From assembly GCF_039523795.1 (NCBI RefSeq), contig NZ_BAAAFZ010000062.1:1-64000 (forward strand): a DNA stretch of 64,000 bases. The letters run 5' to 3'. The notes below the pieces were generated by a model. It searched no databases and was not told the origin of the DNA. It worked only from the letters and a program-made list of their open reading frames with translations. Both the position numbers and the translations under genes were made by a program. The stretch is from Craurococcus roseus. Lineage in GTDB: Bacteria > Pseudomonadota > Alphaproteobacteria > Acetobacterales > Acetobacteraceae. Position 1 is the stretch's first letter. Every line of letters begins with the position of its first letter. Shown here one piece after another: positions 8,483-17,269 of this stretch.

Positions 8483-9823
8483 ATGCCGGTGGTCAGGCAC
8501 ACGGGCCGGTTGCCAGCGAGCATCGCCGAAGGCAGCGGCCCCGGCGACTGGATCGCCGGCCTCGCCCTCAGCGGCGACACGCCGCGCCTCGCCTTTGTCG
8601 AAACGGCGGGGCCGATGGCCGCCTTCTTCTCCGCCGCTTGGGACGCCGGCACCGGGCTGGTGACGATCCGGCCGGACGCGCGCCTCGACTTCGAAGCCTT
8701 CAGCGAGACGGGAACCTTGCCGCAAGCCGAATTCGCCCTCCGTTTCGTCTTCGACGACGGCTCGGTCCAGGCCGACGGCCCGCGCTTCGGCCTCGGCGTG
8801 CTGGACCGGGACGACACGCCGTCCGAAACGCTCTCCTTCGTCAGCGGCGGCACGGTCGCCGCCGGCGCTATCGGCGCCACCATCGGGAAGCTCTCGGTTG
8901 GCGATCCCGACTCCGCCGGCCCTTTCTTCTTTTCCTTCGCGCCCGAGGACGAGTGGCGCTTCGAGGTCGTGGACGGCGGCGTCCTCAAGCTGCGCGACGG
9001 CATCAGCTTGGGCTGGGACGACCTGCCCGTCCGCCCGGTCCTGATCCAGGTCTCGGACGGCGCGCAGAGCGCCGCCTTCCTGCTCGACGTGTCGGTGACG
9101 GAGCCCGACTACGGCCCCGCAGCGCCCTACGCCCCGCCCGTGCTCGCCGGCGGCGAAGCCCCCCGCGCCGGCGGCTTCGTCTTGGCCGGCGGCGGGCACG
9201 AAGGCCTGACGACGCGCCCCGCCGCGGACGCCACCGCCGTCACGCCCCACCCCGGCGGCGTCCACCAAGTGCTGCTCGACACCGGCGAGGCGGTCTGGAC
9301 CGGCCCGGCGGTGGACCGCGTCCGCTTCTCGGACGGCTGGCTCGACCTGTCGGCCGACGGCCCGGCAGCCCACGCCGCGGCGCTCCACCGCGCCATCCTG
9401 GCCGAGGACGCCGACGGCGCCGACCTGGCGCCCCTCGTCGCCTCGCTGCGCGCCGGCGCCGGTTGGGTGGAGGTCGCGCGAACCCTCCTGGCGTCGACCC
9501 CTTCCTCCCTGGCCGCCCTGGATGACGCCGGCTTCGTCCGCGCGCTCGCCGAAGCCGCGCTCGGCGGCGCCGCGCCCGAATCGAGCACCCTTTCCTTGCA
9601 CGCCGAGCGCTTGGCCGCCGGGGCCGCGTCCCGCGCCCAGGTCGCGGTGGACCTCGCGCTGTCGCCGGAGGCGTTGGCCGACCTCGCGGAGAACGCCCCC
9701 GCCGGGCACTGGGTCGCCGAACCGTTCGACGCCGCCTCCGGCCAGACCGGCCGTCCGGATTTCGAGGATGCTCCGTTCGCCCCGGGCATCGCGCCGCCGA
9801 CTTGGGCCGGGTGGTTCATGTGA
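8483..9823 (+). CDS. cadherin-like repeat protein with DUF4214-like C-terminal module
   Basis: 446 residues, strongly acidic and rich in A, G and D. I do not recognise a specific function. Residues 1-215 contain two beta-sandwich-like repeats with motifs such as GTGLVTIRPDARLDFEAFSE and FVFDDGSVQADGPRFGLGVLD, followed by LSVGDPDSAGPF and VVDGGVLKLRDG, reminiscent of cadherin-like repeats of secreted adhesins. The C-terminal third holds AALHRAILAEDADGADLAPL and GAASRAQVAVDLALSPEAL, matching the pattern of the DUF4214 helical module found in type I-secreted proteins. There is no N-terminal signal peptide and no clear GGxGxDxxx calcium nonapeptide. ATG 8483 is preceded by GGGGGAGGCAGG and is chosen over the upstream GTG at 8459. 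The protein ends abruptly in TWAGWFM. Confidence 0.75.
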   Translation: MPVVRHTGRLPASIAEGSGPGDWIAGLALSGDTPRLAFVETAGPMAAFFSAAWDAGTGLVTIRPDARLDFEAFSETGTLPQAEFALRFVFDDGSVQADGPRFGLGVLDRDDTPSETLSFVSGGTVAAGAIGATIGKLSVGDPDSAGPFFFSFAPEDEWRFEVVDGGVLKLRDGISLGWDDLPVRPVLIQVSDGAQSAAFLLDVSVTEPDYGPAAPYAPPVLAGGEAPRAGGFVLAGGGHEGLTTRPAADATAVTPHPGGVHQVLLDTGEAVWTGPAVDRVRFSDGWLDLSADGPAAHAAALHRAILAEDADGADLAPLVASLRAGAGWVEVARTLLASTPSSLAALDDAGFVRALAEAALGGAAPESSTLSLHAERLAAGAASRAQVAVDLALSPEALADLAENAPAGHWVAEPFDAASGQTGRPDFEDAPFAPGIAPPTWAGWFM

Positions 9824-9989
9824 CGCCCGGCGGAACTCCGCTTCCGCGCACGCCGGGACGCTCGCGGCGAAGGAGCGGCGGAGATGCATCCGACCGACCG
9901 ACGCCCGAACCGCGCCTTTCACACCGGAAGCGGCCGGCAAGGGTGGTACGGCTATGAGACGGTGAGGAAGCAATGCGAACCGCCGCCCC

Positions 9990-10442
9990 TCACGGCGCCG
10001 CCGAGTGGGTCTGCTTCAGGCAGCGCAAGGTGAAGCTGGTCCGCGTGTGCCGGACCCCAGGCAGCCGGTACAGCTTGTCCCGCAGCAGCTTCTCGTACCC
10101 GGCCGTCCCGCCCACCGCGGCCTTGATGACGTAGTCGTACTCGCCCGTGACCAGCCACGCCTCGATCACCTCGGGCATCTCCGTCACCGCCTGCTCGAAC
10201 CGCCGCAGTTGCTCGTCGTCGTGCCGCTCCATCATCACCTCTATGATGACCGTGTCCGGCAGCCCGAGCGCCGCTTGGTCCAGGATGGCGACATAGCCCT
10301 GGATCACGCCGGCCGCCTCCAGCCGCCGCACCCTGGTCCAGCACGGGGAAGGGGACAGGCCCACCTCCTCGGCCAATTCGGCGTTGGTGAGCCTCGCCCG
10401 CTTGTGCAGGGCACGCAGGATGCGGCGGTCGATGGCGTCCAT
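9990..10442 (-). CDS. Lrp/AsnC family transcriptional regulator
   Basis: 150 residues. N-terminal winged helix-turn-helix (DRRILRALHKRARLTNAELA, then LSPSPCWTRVRRLEAAGVI) and C-terminal RAM effector domain ending in VRHTRTSFTLRCLKQTHS, typical of Lrp-type regulators that sense amino acids. The gene is divergent from the indolepyruvate oxidoreductase gene with 123 bp between, an arrangement common for Lrp-type control of amino-acid catabolism. A GAGGAGG ribosome site precedes ATG 10442. A perfect palindrome lies 12 bp upstream of its start, suggesting autoregulation. Confidence 0.94.
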   Translation of the reverse strand: MDAIDRRILRALHKRARLTNAELAEEVGLSPSPCWTRVRRLEAAGVIQGYVAILDQAALGLPDTVIIEVMMERHDDEQLRRFEQAVTEMPEVIEAWLVTGEYDYVIKAAVGGTAGYEKLLRDKLYRLPGVRHTRTSFTLRCLKQTHSAAP

Positions 10443-10453
10443 GGGGCCTCCTC

Positions 10454-10474
10454 AGGCAGAAGCATCTTCTGCCT
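10454..10474. promoter_or_regulatory. candidate Lrp-type operator palindrome
   Basis: Perfect inverted repeat with nine-base arms AGGCAGAAG (10454-10462) and CTTCTGCCT (10466-10474) around a CAT centre. It sits between the divergent lrp-type gene and the indolepyruvate oxidoreductase gene. The AGAAG/CTTCT core resembles the shape of Lrp/AsnC sites. Binding is inferred from symmetry and location. Confidence 0.6.
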
Positions 10475-10565
10475 TTTCGGCGCTGCACAACAAAATTCGG
10501 AAACAACCGCTGGAAAACAACGCCTATCCTACCGACACTGGGTGGAGCCTAGGGGAACACCGCGC

Positions 10566-13500
10566 ATGGGCAGCATCAGGCGACCGGACGTCACCCTGGA
10601 TCAGCGTTGGGAAGCCAAAGGGCAGGTGACGCTGCTCACCGGCATCCAGGCCCTCGTCCAAGTGCCCCTGTTGCAGCACGCGCAGGACGCCGCCCGTGGC
10701 TGGAACACCGCGGGCTACATCAGCGGCTACCGCGGCTCGCCGTTGGGTGTCTTCGACAAGGAGCTGCTCAAGCAGGCGAAGCGCCTCCAGGCGGCGAACA
10801 TAGTGTTCGAGCCCGGCCTGAACGAGGATCTCGCCGCCACCGCCATCTGGGGCAGCCAGCAGGTGCAGTTGCAGCCCCGGCCCAAGCGGGACGGCGTGTT
10901 CGGCATCTGGTACGGCAAGGGCCCCGGCGTGGACCGCTCCGGCGACGTGCTCCGCCACGCCAACAGCGCCGGCACCGCGCCGCGCGGCGGCGTGCTGGCC
11001 CTCGCCGGAGACGACCCCTCCGCCAAATCCTCCACCGTCACCAACGGCTCCGAGTTCGCCTTCGTGGACCTGGAGATGCCGATGCTCGACCCCTCCGGCG
11101 TCGCCGAGGTGCTCGACTACGGCCTGAAGGCGCTGGCGATGTCGCGCTATTCCGGCCTCTGGGTCGGCATGAAGTGCGTCGCCGAGACCATGGACGGCGC
11201 CGCCACCCTCCGCCTCGACCCCGACGCTTACGGTACGCGCGAACCCGCCGGCTTCCTCCTGCCGCCCGACGGCGTCCACATCCGCCCCGGCGACACGCCG
11301 ATCGCCCAGGAGGCCCGCCTGCGCGGGGTGAAGCTGCCCGCCGCCGTCGCCTTCGCCGGCGCCAACGGCATCGACCGCATGGTGGTGGACGGCCCGAACG
11401 CCCGCTTCGGCATCGTCGCCCGCGGCAAGGCCTACACGACGCTCCGCCAAGCCATGCGCGACGCCGGCATCTCCGACGCCATGGCCCGCGACCTCGGCCT
11501 CCGCCTCTGGAAGGTCGGCCTCGCCTGGCCGCTGGACACCGAAGCCGCCCGCGCCTTCGCCCACGGCCTGGAAGAGGTGCTGGTGGTCGAGGACCGCCGC
11601 GCCCTCCTCGAACCCCAGCTCCGCGACGCCCTCTACCATTTGTCCGAAAGGCCCCGCGTCGTCGGCAAACGCGACGAAAACGGCCGCCCGCTGCTCTCCG
11701 AGCTGACGGAACTCGACGCCGGGCAGGTGCTGCACGCCTTGTCGCGCCGGCTCCCCGAAGGCTTCCAAACCGAGCAGATGCGCGCCCGTTTGTCCGAATT
11801 GGACGCCCTGGAGCGCGGCCTCGCCGCGCCTCTGCACGACCGCGCGCCCTACTTCTGCCCCGGCTGCCCGCACAACACCTCGACGCGCGTGCCGGAGGGC
11901 AGCCAAGCCCTGGCCGGCATCGGTTGCCATTACCTCGCACGCTTCATGGGCCGCGAAACCGAAGCCTTCACCCAAATGGGCGGCGAGGGCACGCCTTGGC
12001 TCGGCATGAAGGACTTCGTCGAGGACGGGCACATCTTCGCCAACATGGGCGACGGCACCTACACCCACTCCGGCAGCCTCGCCGTCCGCGCCGCCGTCGC
12101 CGCCAAGGCGACCATCACCTTCAAGATCCTGGTCAACGGCGCCGTCGCCATGACCGGCGGCCAGACGCCCGAGGGCGAGATGGGCGTGCCGGGGATCGCG
12201 GCGCAGATGGCCGCCGAGGGCGTGGCCGGCATCGCGCTGGTCTCCGACGACCCGGACCGCCACCGCGGCACGGCCGGGATGCCGAAGACGATCACCTACC
12301 ACCACCGCTCCGAACTGGACCAGGTGCAGCGCCGGCTCCGCGAGACGCCCGGCGTCACCGTGCTGATCTACGACCAGGAGTGCGCCACCGAGCGCCGCCG
12401 CAAGCGCAAGCGCGACCTGGCGCCCAAGGCCACCCGCCGCGCCGTCATCAACACTCGCGTCTGCGAGGACTGCGGCGACTGTTCCCGCGCCTCCAACTGC
12501 CTCGCGGTGGAGCCGGTGGAAACCGAGTTCGGCCGCAAGCGCCGCATCGACCAGAGCGCCTGCAACCAGGACTTCTCCTGCGTCGAGGGCTTCTGCCCCT
12601 CCTTCGTCACCCTGGAAGGCGCCGAGCCCGCGAAGCCGGCCCGGAAGGCGCTCGCCCCGGTGGGCGACCTGCCGGAACCGACGCTGCCCGAGCCGCGCGA
12701 GGACGGCGCCTGGAACATCCTGCTCGCCGGCGTCGGCGGCCAGGGCGTCACCGCGCTCTCCGCCATCCTCGGCATGGCCGCGCACCTCGAAGGGCGCCCG
12801 GTCCGCTCCGTGGACATGCTCGGCCTCGCGCAGAAGGGCGGCGGCGTCTACGCGCAGCTCCGCGTCGGCCGCCCCGGCGCGCCGCAGGAGAGCATCGCCG
12901 CCGCGCGCATCGGCGCCGGCCAGACGGACCTCCTGGTGTCGGCCGACATGGTGGTGGCGCACGGGCGCACGGCGCGGCCGCTGCTCGGCCCGGGGCGCAC
13001 CGTCGCGGTGCTGAACGCCGATCTGGCGCCTACCGCGCAGTTCGTGCTGGACACCTCCACCAAGTACGACACCGCCGGCATGGTGGCCTCCGTCGGCGCC
13101 GCCTGCCGCGAGGTGGTGGCGCTGCCCGCCGCGGCGCAGGTGTCCGAGGCGCTGGGCGACCTGATCTACCTCAACGTCTACCTGCTCGGCATCGCCTACC
13201 AACGCGGCCTGGTCCCGGTCTCCGCCGAGGCCATCAACCGCGCCCTGGAGCTGAACGGCACCGCGATCGAGCGCAACAAGGAGGCCTTCGCCGCCGGCCG
13301 CGCCGCCGCGCTGGCCGAACCCTCGGCCGCCCCCACCACGCCGGAAGCCGAGACGCTGGACGCCCTCGTCGCCCGCCGCGTTTCCGACCTCACGGCGTAC
13401 CAGAGCGCCCGCTACGCCAAGGGCTACGCCGACTTCGTGGCGCGCGTCCGCGCCGCCGAGGCCGCGGCGGTGCCTGGCCAGGGGCGCCTCAGCCGCGCCG

Positions 13501-14027
13501 TCGCCATCCAGCTCTACCGCCTGATGGCCTACAAGGACGAGTACGAAGTCGCCCGCCTGCACAGCCTGTCGGAGTGGCGCGAACAGCTCGCCAAAGGCTT
13601 CACCGGCACCCGCAAGGTCGAGATGCACCTCGCCCCGCCGCTGCTCGCCAAGCGCGACCCGGTGACGGGTGTGCCGCGCAAGATGCGCTTCGGCCCCTGG
13701 ATGCTCCGCGCCATGGGCCTGCTGCGGCACGGCAAGGCCCTCCGCGGCACGCCGCTCGACCCCTTCGGCCACACCGAAGAGCGCCGGACCGAGCGCCGCC
13801 TGCCCGACGAGTTCCGCGCCGGCATCGAGGCCTGGCTCGCCGAGCCGGACCCCGCCGACCACGCGCGCATCTGCGAATGGGCCGAGGCCTGGGCGGGCGT
13901 GAAGGGTTTCGGCCACATCAAGGCTCGCAACCTCGCCACCGTGCGGGAGCGGCTGGCGGCGCTGGCCGAGCCGCGGCGGACGGTGCCCGAAGCAGCCCCG
14001 CCGCCGCTGCCCCTCGCGGCGGAGTAG
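10566..14027 (+). CDS. indolepyruvate ferredoxin oxidoreductase, fused alpha-beta-gamma subunits
   Basis: 1153 residues. Oxidatively decarboxylates aryl or branched 2-oxo acids (from Trp, Phe, Tyr or branched amino acids) to acyl-CoA with a low-potential electron carrier. Order of domains: pyruvate-oxidoreductase alpha domain with YISGYRGSPLGVFD and LNEDLAATAIWGSQQ (residues about 50-110), a TPP-binding domain with FCPGCPHNTSTRVPEGSQ and ANMGDGTYTHSGSLAVRAA, a short cysteine cluster VCEDCGDCSRASNC and CNQDFSCVEGFCPSF probably ligating an iron-sulfur cluster, and the gamma domain starting GVGGQGVTALSAILGMAA near residue 720. A further C-terminal extension follows, as in the fused aerobic proteobacterial enzymes of about 1150 residues. 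ATG 10566 follows an AGGGGAAC site. Probably controlled by the divergent Lrp-type regulator. Confidence 0.95.
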   Translation: MGSIRRPDVTLDQRWEAKGQVTLLTGIQALVQVPLLQHAQDAARGWNTAGYISGYRGSPLGVFDKELLKQAKRLQAANIVFEPGLNEDLAATAIWGSQQVQLQPRPKRDGVFGIWYGKGPGVDRSGDVLRHANSAGTAPRGGVLALAGDDPSAKSSTVTNGSEFAFVDLEMPMLDPSGVAEVLDYGLKALAMSRYSGLWVGMKCVAETMDGAATLRLDPDAYGTREPAGFLLPPDGVHIRPGDTPIAQEARLRGVKLPAAVAFAGANGIDRMVVDGPNARFGIVARGKAYTTLRQAMRDAGISDAMARDLGLRLWKVGLAWPLDTEAARAFAHGLEEVLVVEDRRALLEPQLRDALYHLSERPRVVGKRDENGRPLLSELTELDAGQVLHALSRRLPEGFQTEQMRARLSELDALERGLAAPLHDRAPYFCPGCPHNTSTRVPEGSQALAGIGCHYLARFMGRETEAFTQMGGEGTPWLGMKDFVEDGHIFANMGDGTYTHSGSLAVRAAVAAKATITFKILVNGAVAMTGGQTPEGEMGVPGIAAQMAAEGVAGIALVSDDPDRHRGTAGMPKTITYHHRSELDQVQRRLRETPGVTVLIYDQECATERRRKRKRDLAPKATRRAVINTRVCEDCGDCSRASNCLAVEPVETEFGRKRRIDQSACNQDFSCVEGFCPSFVTLEGAEPAKPARKALAPVGDLPEPTLPEPREDGAWNILLAGVGGQGVTALSAILGMAAHLEGRPVRSVDMLGLAQKGGGVYAQLRVGRPGAPQESIAAARIGAGQTDLLVSADMVVAHGRTARPLLGPGRTVAVLNADLAPTAQFVLDTSTKYDTAGMVASVGAACREVVALPAAAQVSEALGDLIYLNVYLLGIAYQRGLVPVSAEAINRALELNGTAIERNKEAFAAGRAAALAEPSAAPTTPEAETLDALVARRVSDLTAYQSARYAKGYADFVARVRAAEAAAVPGQGRLSRAVAIQLYRLMAYKDEYEVARLHSLSEWREQLAKGFTGTRKVEMHLAPPLLAKRDPVTGVPRKMRFGPWMLRAMGLLRHGKALRGTPLDPFGHTEERRTERRLPDEFRAGIEAWLAEPDPADHARICEWAEAWAGVKGFGHIKARNLATVRERLAALAEPRRTVPEAAPPPLPLAAE

Positions 14028-14048
14028 TGCCAGCGGGGCCGGGGGCGC

Positions 14049-14935
14049 CTACCGCGGCGCCGAAACGGCGCGGGCGGAAAGCGTGACCGTGTCGCTGTCC
14101 GCCGCCGCCTCCGCGCCCCGGGCGCTGAGATGGTGGTCCAAGCGGAGCACGCGGGCGCGCTCGGGCCGGCTGAAGCGGCCCGGTTGCACCAGCAGCATCT
14201 GTCGCGTCCGCACACCGCCGGCCGGAGCCAACGACGGCGTCAAGCGCGTGATGGACGCGCCGTCCTCCTCCAGGGCCTGCGGAAGCCTGGAGAACGCGGA
14301 CTCGACCAGGAGCAGGTCCACGCCTTGCGCGCGCAGCTCACAGGTCGAGGTCGCCTCGTCCCAAACCAGCACGGCGCCGCCGACCTCCTCCGTACCGCGC
14401 CACGCCTCGCCGCCCTCCGGCAGCGCGACGACGGCCCCGCCCGCACCCTCCCGCGGCGGAGCCCCGGCCGCGACCGGTGCGAACTCCAGGCGCCTGGCCG
14501 CCCGCCGCACGGCGTTGCGGGCGGGCTCGGCGCAGGCGGCGTTGAACGTCTCGACCAGCGCGGCGGAGGGCGAGCGGCGCTGCATCTGCTCCAAGGTCAA
14601 CTCCGGCGCGGCAGGCGCCGCTGCCGCGGCGGCGAGNCTGCCGCGGCGGCGAGGACCGCGGCCAGAGCCGAGGCGCCGCCGGGCGCCGGGTCATTCGCCG
14701 CCGCCGAGGTGGGCGTGGCGGACGGGGCGGAGGGCGCCGCTGGCGCCGCCGCGGGTGGCGCGTTCGGCGTCGTGGCCGGCGCTCGCGCGGCTTGGGCGGG
14801 GCCGGTTTCCGGCGCGCCGCCTTCCCTGGTGCACCCGGCGGCCGCGGCCAGGGCGGCCAGGGCAAAGAGCGCCGCGGTGCCGGGTAGCGGCGGCAGCCGG
14901 CGGCGGGGTCGGGCGGTGTACATGCGCGTTTCCAT
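14049..14935 (-). CDS. hypothetical lipoprotein (frame interrupted by a one-N join)
   Basis: Unrecognised function. The N-terminus carries basic residues, a hydrophobic stretch and the lipobox LAAAAGC, so it should be a lipid-anchored envelope protein. An alanine/proline-rich linker of about 60 residues follows, then a globular C-terminal domain with VVALPEGGEAWRGTEEVGGA and LLLVESAFSRLP. The reading frame changes at the N (14637), which is flanked by identical 16-base sequences. Collapsing the duplicate plus the N removes 17 bases and gives one open frame of about 289 residues through ALAAVLAAAAAAPAAPELTL. It is therefore called as intact. Start at 14935 or 14923. It converges with the indolepyruvate oxidoreductase gene. 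Confidence 0.7.
14621..14653. repeat. 16-bp duplicated contig end around a single N
   Basis: CTGCCGCGGCGGCGAG occurs at 14621-14636 and again at 14638-14653, with the N at 14637 between. The pattern is that of two contig ends that overlap by 16 bases but were joined with an N instead of merged. Deleting one copy and the N restores the frame of the gene they lie in. Confidence 0.9.
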
Positions 14936-15016
14936 ACCACGTCGGGCGGGGGCGGCGCCGCGGCTGGACGGCGCCGCCCCCGCCCGCTGAAATGCCGGAA
15001 GGAGAGGACCGCCGCC

Positions 15017-16189
15017 ATGCCGCTCGACACCGCAAACGGCCCCGCCGCGTTCGAACTGCCCGACACGACGCGGGAATTGGGCGAGACCGCGCTTGCCTTT
15101 GCGCAGAAGACGCTCGCGCCCAAGGCCCTTGAGTGGGACCAAGCCCGGCACTTCCCGGTGGAGGAGATGCGGGAAGCGGCGGCGCTCGGCATGGCTGCCT
15201 TGTACGTGCGGGAGGAGAGCGGCGGCGCCGGCCTGACGCGCCTGGACGCCGCCGTGGTGTTCGAAGCCCTGGCGACCGGCTGCCCCACCGTCGCGGCCTA
15301 CCTCTCCATCCACAACATGGTTGCCTGGATGATCGACCGCTTCGGCGACGACGCCCAGCGCGCGCGCTGGCTGCCGGAGCTGGTGCCGATGCGCTTGGTC
15401 GCCTCCTACTGCCTCACCGAGCCGGGCTCCGGCTCGGACGCCGCGGCGCTGCGGAGCCGGGCGCGGCGCGACGGCGACGGTTGGGTGCTGGACGGCGCCA
15501 AGCAATTCATCTCCGGCGCCGGCGCCTCCGACCTGTACCTGTCGATGATCCGCACCGGCGGCGAGGGGCCGGGCGGCGTCTCCGCCTTCCTGGTGCCGAA
15601 GGACGCGCCCGGCGTCTCCTTCGGCGCCAACGAGCGCAAGATGGGCTGGAACGCGCAGCCGACGCGCACCGTGCTGTTCGACGGCGCGCGGGTGCCGGCC
15701 GACGCGCTGCTCGGCGAGGAAGGGCAGGGGTTCCGCTTCGCCATGGCCGGCCTCGACGGCGGGCGGCTGAACATCGCCGCCTGCTCCCTCGGCGGCGCGC
15801 AGGCGGCGCTGGACAAGGCCCTGGCCTACGTCCAGGAGCGCCGCGCCTTCGGCAAGGCGATCTCAGACTTCCAGAACACGCAATTCAAGCTCGCCGACAT
15901 GCGCACCGAGCTGGAAGCGGCGCGGTGCCTGCTGTGGCGCGCCTGCGGCAAGCTGGACGCGCGCGCGCCGGACGCGACGGCCTTCTGCGCCATGGCCAAG
16001 CGCTTCGTCACCGACACCGCCCACAAGGTCGCCGACGACGCGCTGCAACTGCTCGGCGGCTACGGCTACCTCGCCGAGTACGGCATCGAGAAGATCGTCC
16101 GCGACCTCCGCGTCCACCGCATCCTGGAGGGTACCAACGAGATCATGCGGGTGATCATCGCGCGCCAGATGCTCGGCGCCGGCCGCTGA
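15017..16189 (+). CDS. acyl-CoA dehydrogenase (isobutyryl-CoA dehydrogenase-like)
   Basis: 390 residues, the standard size of short/branched-chain acyl-CoA dehydrogenases. FAD-dependent alpha,beta-desaturation of an acyl-CoA, with electrons passed to ETF. The FAD-region motif is YCLTEPGSGSDAAALRSRA, the central beta domain ends VPADALLGEEGQGFRFAM, and the C-terminus carries QLLGGYGYLAEYGIEKIVRD and ILEGTNEIMRVIIARQML. The context (maleylacetoacetate isomerase overlap) and the presence of a 3-hydroxyisobutyrate dehydrogenase elsewhere in the window suggest a valine-type branched substrate, but chain preference cannot be fixed. The stop overlaps the following start in ATGATG fashion. Confidence 0.92.
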   Translation: MPLDTANGPAAFELPDTTRELGETALAFAQKTLAPKALEWDQARHFPVEEMREAAALGMAALYVREESGGAGLTRLDAAVVFEALATGCPTVAAYLSIHNMVAWMIDRFGDDAQRARWLPELVPMRLVASYCLTEPGSGSDAAALRSRARRDGDGWVLDGAKQFISGAGASDLYLSMIRTGGEGPGGVSAFLVPKDAPGVSFGANERKMGWNAQPTRTVLFDGARVPADALLGEEGQGFRFAMAGLDGGRLNIAACSLGGAQAALDKALAYVQERRAFGKAISDFQNTQFKLADMRTELEAARCLLWRACGKLDARAPDATAFCAMAKRFVTDTAHKVADDALQLLGGYGYLAEYGIEKIVRDLRVHRILEGTNEIMRVIIARQMLGAGR

Positions 16190-16830
16190 TGATCCTTCAC
16201 GGCTACTTCCGCTCCTCCGCCGCTTGGCGGGTGCGGATCGCGCTGAACCTCAAGGGCCTGACGGCGGAGCACCGCCCGCACCACCTGCGCCGAGGCGAGC
16301 ACCGGGACGCCGGTTACATGCGGCTGAACCCGCAAGGGCTGGTGCCGGCGCTGGAACTCGACGGCGGCGGCGCGGTGCTGACCCAGTCGCTCGCCATCTG
16401 CGAGTACCTGGACGAAACCCACCCCGAGCCGCCGTTGTTGCCGCGCGAGCCGCTGGGGCGTGCCCGCGTGCGCGCCTTCGCCCAGGCCATCGCCTGCGAC
16501 ATCCACCCGGTGCAGAACCTGAAGGTGCTGAACCGCCTCGCCGCGCTCGGCCTCGACCAGGACGCGCGCAACACCTGGGCGCGGGAGGTGATCGCGGAGG
16601 GGCTCGCCGCGTGCGAGGCGCTACTTGCCGAAGGCGGCGGGCGCGGCAGGTTCTGCTTCGGCGACCGGCCGGGCCTCGCGGACCTCTGCCTCGTGCCGCA
16701 GCTCCAAAACGCCCACCGCTTCGGCGTGGACCTCGGGCCGGTGCCGCGTCTCTTGGCTGTGGAGGCGGCCTGCGCCGAACTGCCGGAGTTCCAGGCGGCG
16801 GCGCCGGAGCGGCAACCGGACGCGGAATAA
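16189..16830 (+). CDS. maiA: maleylacetoacetate isomerase (zeta-class glutathione transferase)
   Basis: 213 residues. Glutathione-dependent cis-trans isomerisation of maleylacetoacetate to fumarylacetoacetate in tyrosine/homogentisate breakdown. The thioredoxin-fold start is GYFRSSAAWRVRIALNLKG, close to the zeta-class SSCSWRVRIAL signature but with the usual cysteine replaced by alanine. The glutathione site LTQSLAICEYLDETHP and the helical-domain block DIHPVQNLKVLNRL are present. ATG 16189 overlaps the TGA of the acyl-CoA dehydrogenase by one base, so the two are co-translated. No homogentisate dioxygenase or fumarylacetoacetase lies in the window. A related zeta GST with another substrate is possible. 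Confidence 0.88.
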   Translation: MILHGYFRSSAAWRVRIALNLKGLTAEHRPHHLRRGEHRDAGYMRLNPQGLVPALELDGGGAVLTQSLAICEYLDETHPEPPLLPREPLGRARVRAFAQAIACDIHPVQNLKVLNRLAALGLDQDARNTWAREVIAEGLAACEALLAEGGGRGRFCFGDRPGLADLCLVPQLQNAHRFGVDLGPVPRLLAVEAACAELPEFQAAAPERQPDAE

Positions 16831-16871
16831 ACTTGCCGCCCGACCGCCGTTTGGGCGATCGTGCCGGGATC

Positions 16872-17231
16872 ATGCACCGGCGGTTTCCATCCCTGGCCTT
16901 GGCGGCGGCCCTGCTCGCCCTCCCTGTCAGGGCGGGCGCGCAGACCCGGGGCGCCATCGTCGTGCCTGCGGACGCGGCCGTGGTGGTCCCGCCCCGCGGC
17001 GCGCCCCAGGCGATGCCGCGGATCGCGGCGTCGCGCCCCGCGGGGCAGCGGCCTCGGTTGCCGCCGATGGAGCCGGCGCGGGAGGAGGGCGGCGGCCTCG
17101 GCCTCAGCGCCGCCGGGACGGTCGCGGGCGTGCTGCTGCCGGCCATCGCGGCGGCGGCCCTGACGGCCGTGCTCTCCGATGGCGGCGGCACCGGCCAACG
17201 CGGCGCATCGGGGCCGGCGCGGACGCGGTAG
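16872..17231 (+). CDS. small exported protein of unknown function
   Basis: 119 residues. I do not recognise the family. A signal peptide is clear (two arginines, an alanine/leucine core and cleavage after RAGAQ). The mature part is proline- and alanine-rich (PRGAPQAMPRIAASRPAG), followed by one C-terminal hydrophobic segment of about 22 residues (AAGTVAGVLLPAIAAAALTA) and a short glycine-rich tail. This layout suggests a protein tethered to the membrane from its C-terminal end. It is separated from maiA by 41 bp and converges with the liv binding-protein genes. Confidence 0.65.
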   Translation: MHRRFPSLALAAALLALPVRAGAQTRGAIVVPADAAVVVPPRGAPQAMPRIAASRPAGQRPRLPPMEPAREEGGGLGLSAAGTVAGVLLPAIAAAALTAVLSDGGGTGQRGASGPARTR

Positions 17232-17238
17232 CCGGGCA

Positions 17239-17258
17239 GCGGGCCGGGGTCGGCCCGC
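17239..17258. terminator. bidirectional hairpin between convergent genes
   Basis: Seven-base GC stem GCGGGCC (17239-17245) and GGCCCGC (17252-17258) with a six-base loop lies in the 38 bp between two converging stop codons. There is no T-tract on either side, so it may act as a processing or Rho-aided stop. Confidence 0.5.
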
Positions 17259-17269
17259 CGCCGAGCCCG

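Noticed and set aside
10524..13916. Long open frame antisense to the indolepyruvate oxidoreductase gene
   Set aside because: GC-rich codons leave antisense frames open by chance. The composition is repetitive (Gly, Ala, Arg, Val) with no domain motif, and the plus-strand gene is fully convincing.
14621..14653. Direct repeats as attachment-site or target-site duplication
   Set aside because: They flank an N and nothing else, with no mobile gene present. A contig overlap explains them.
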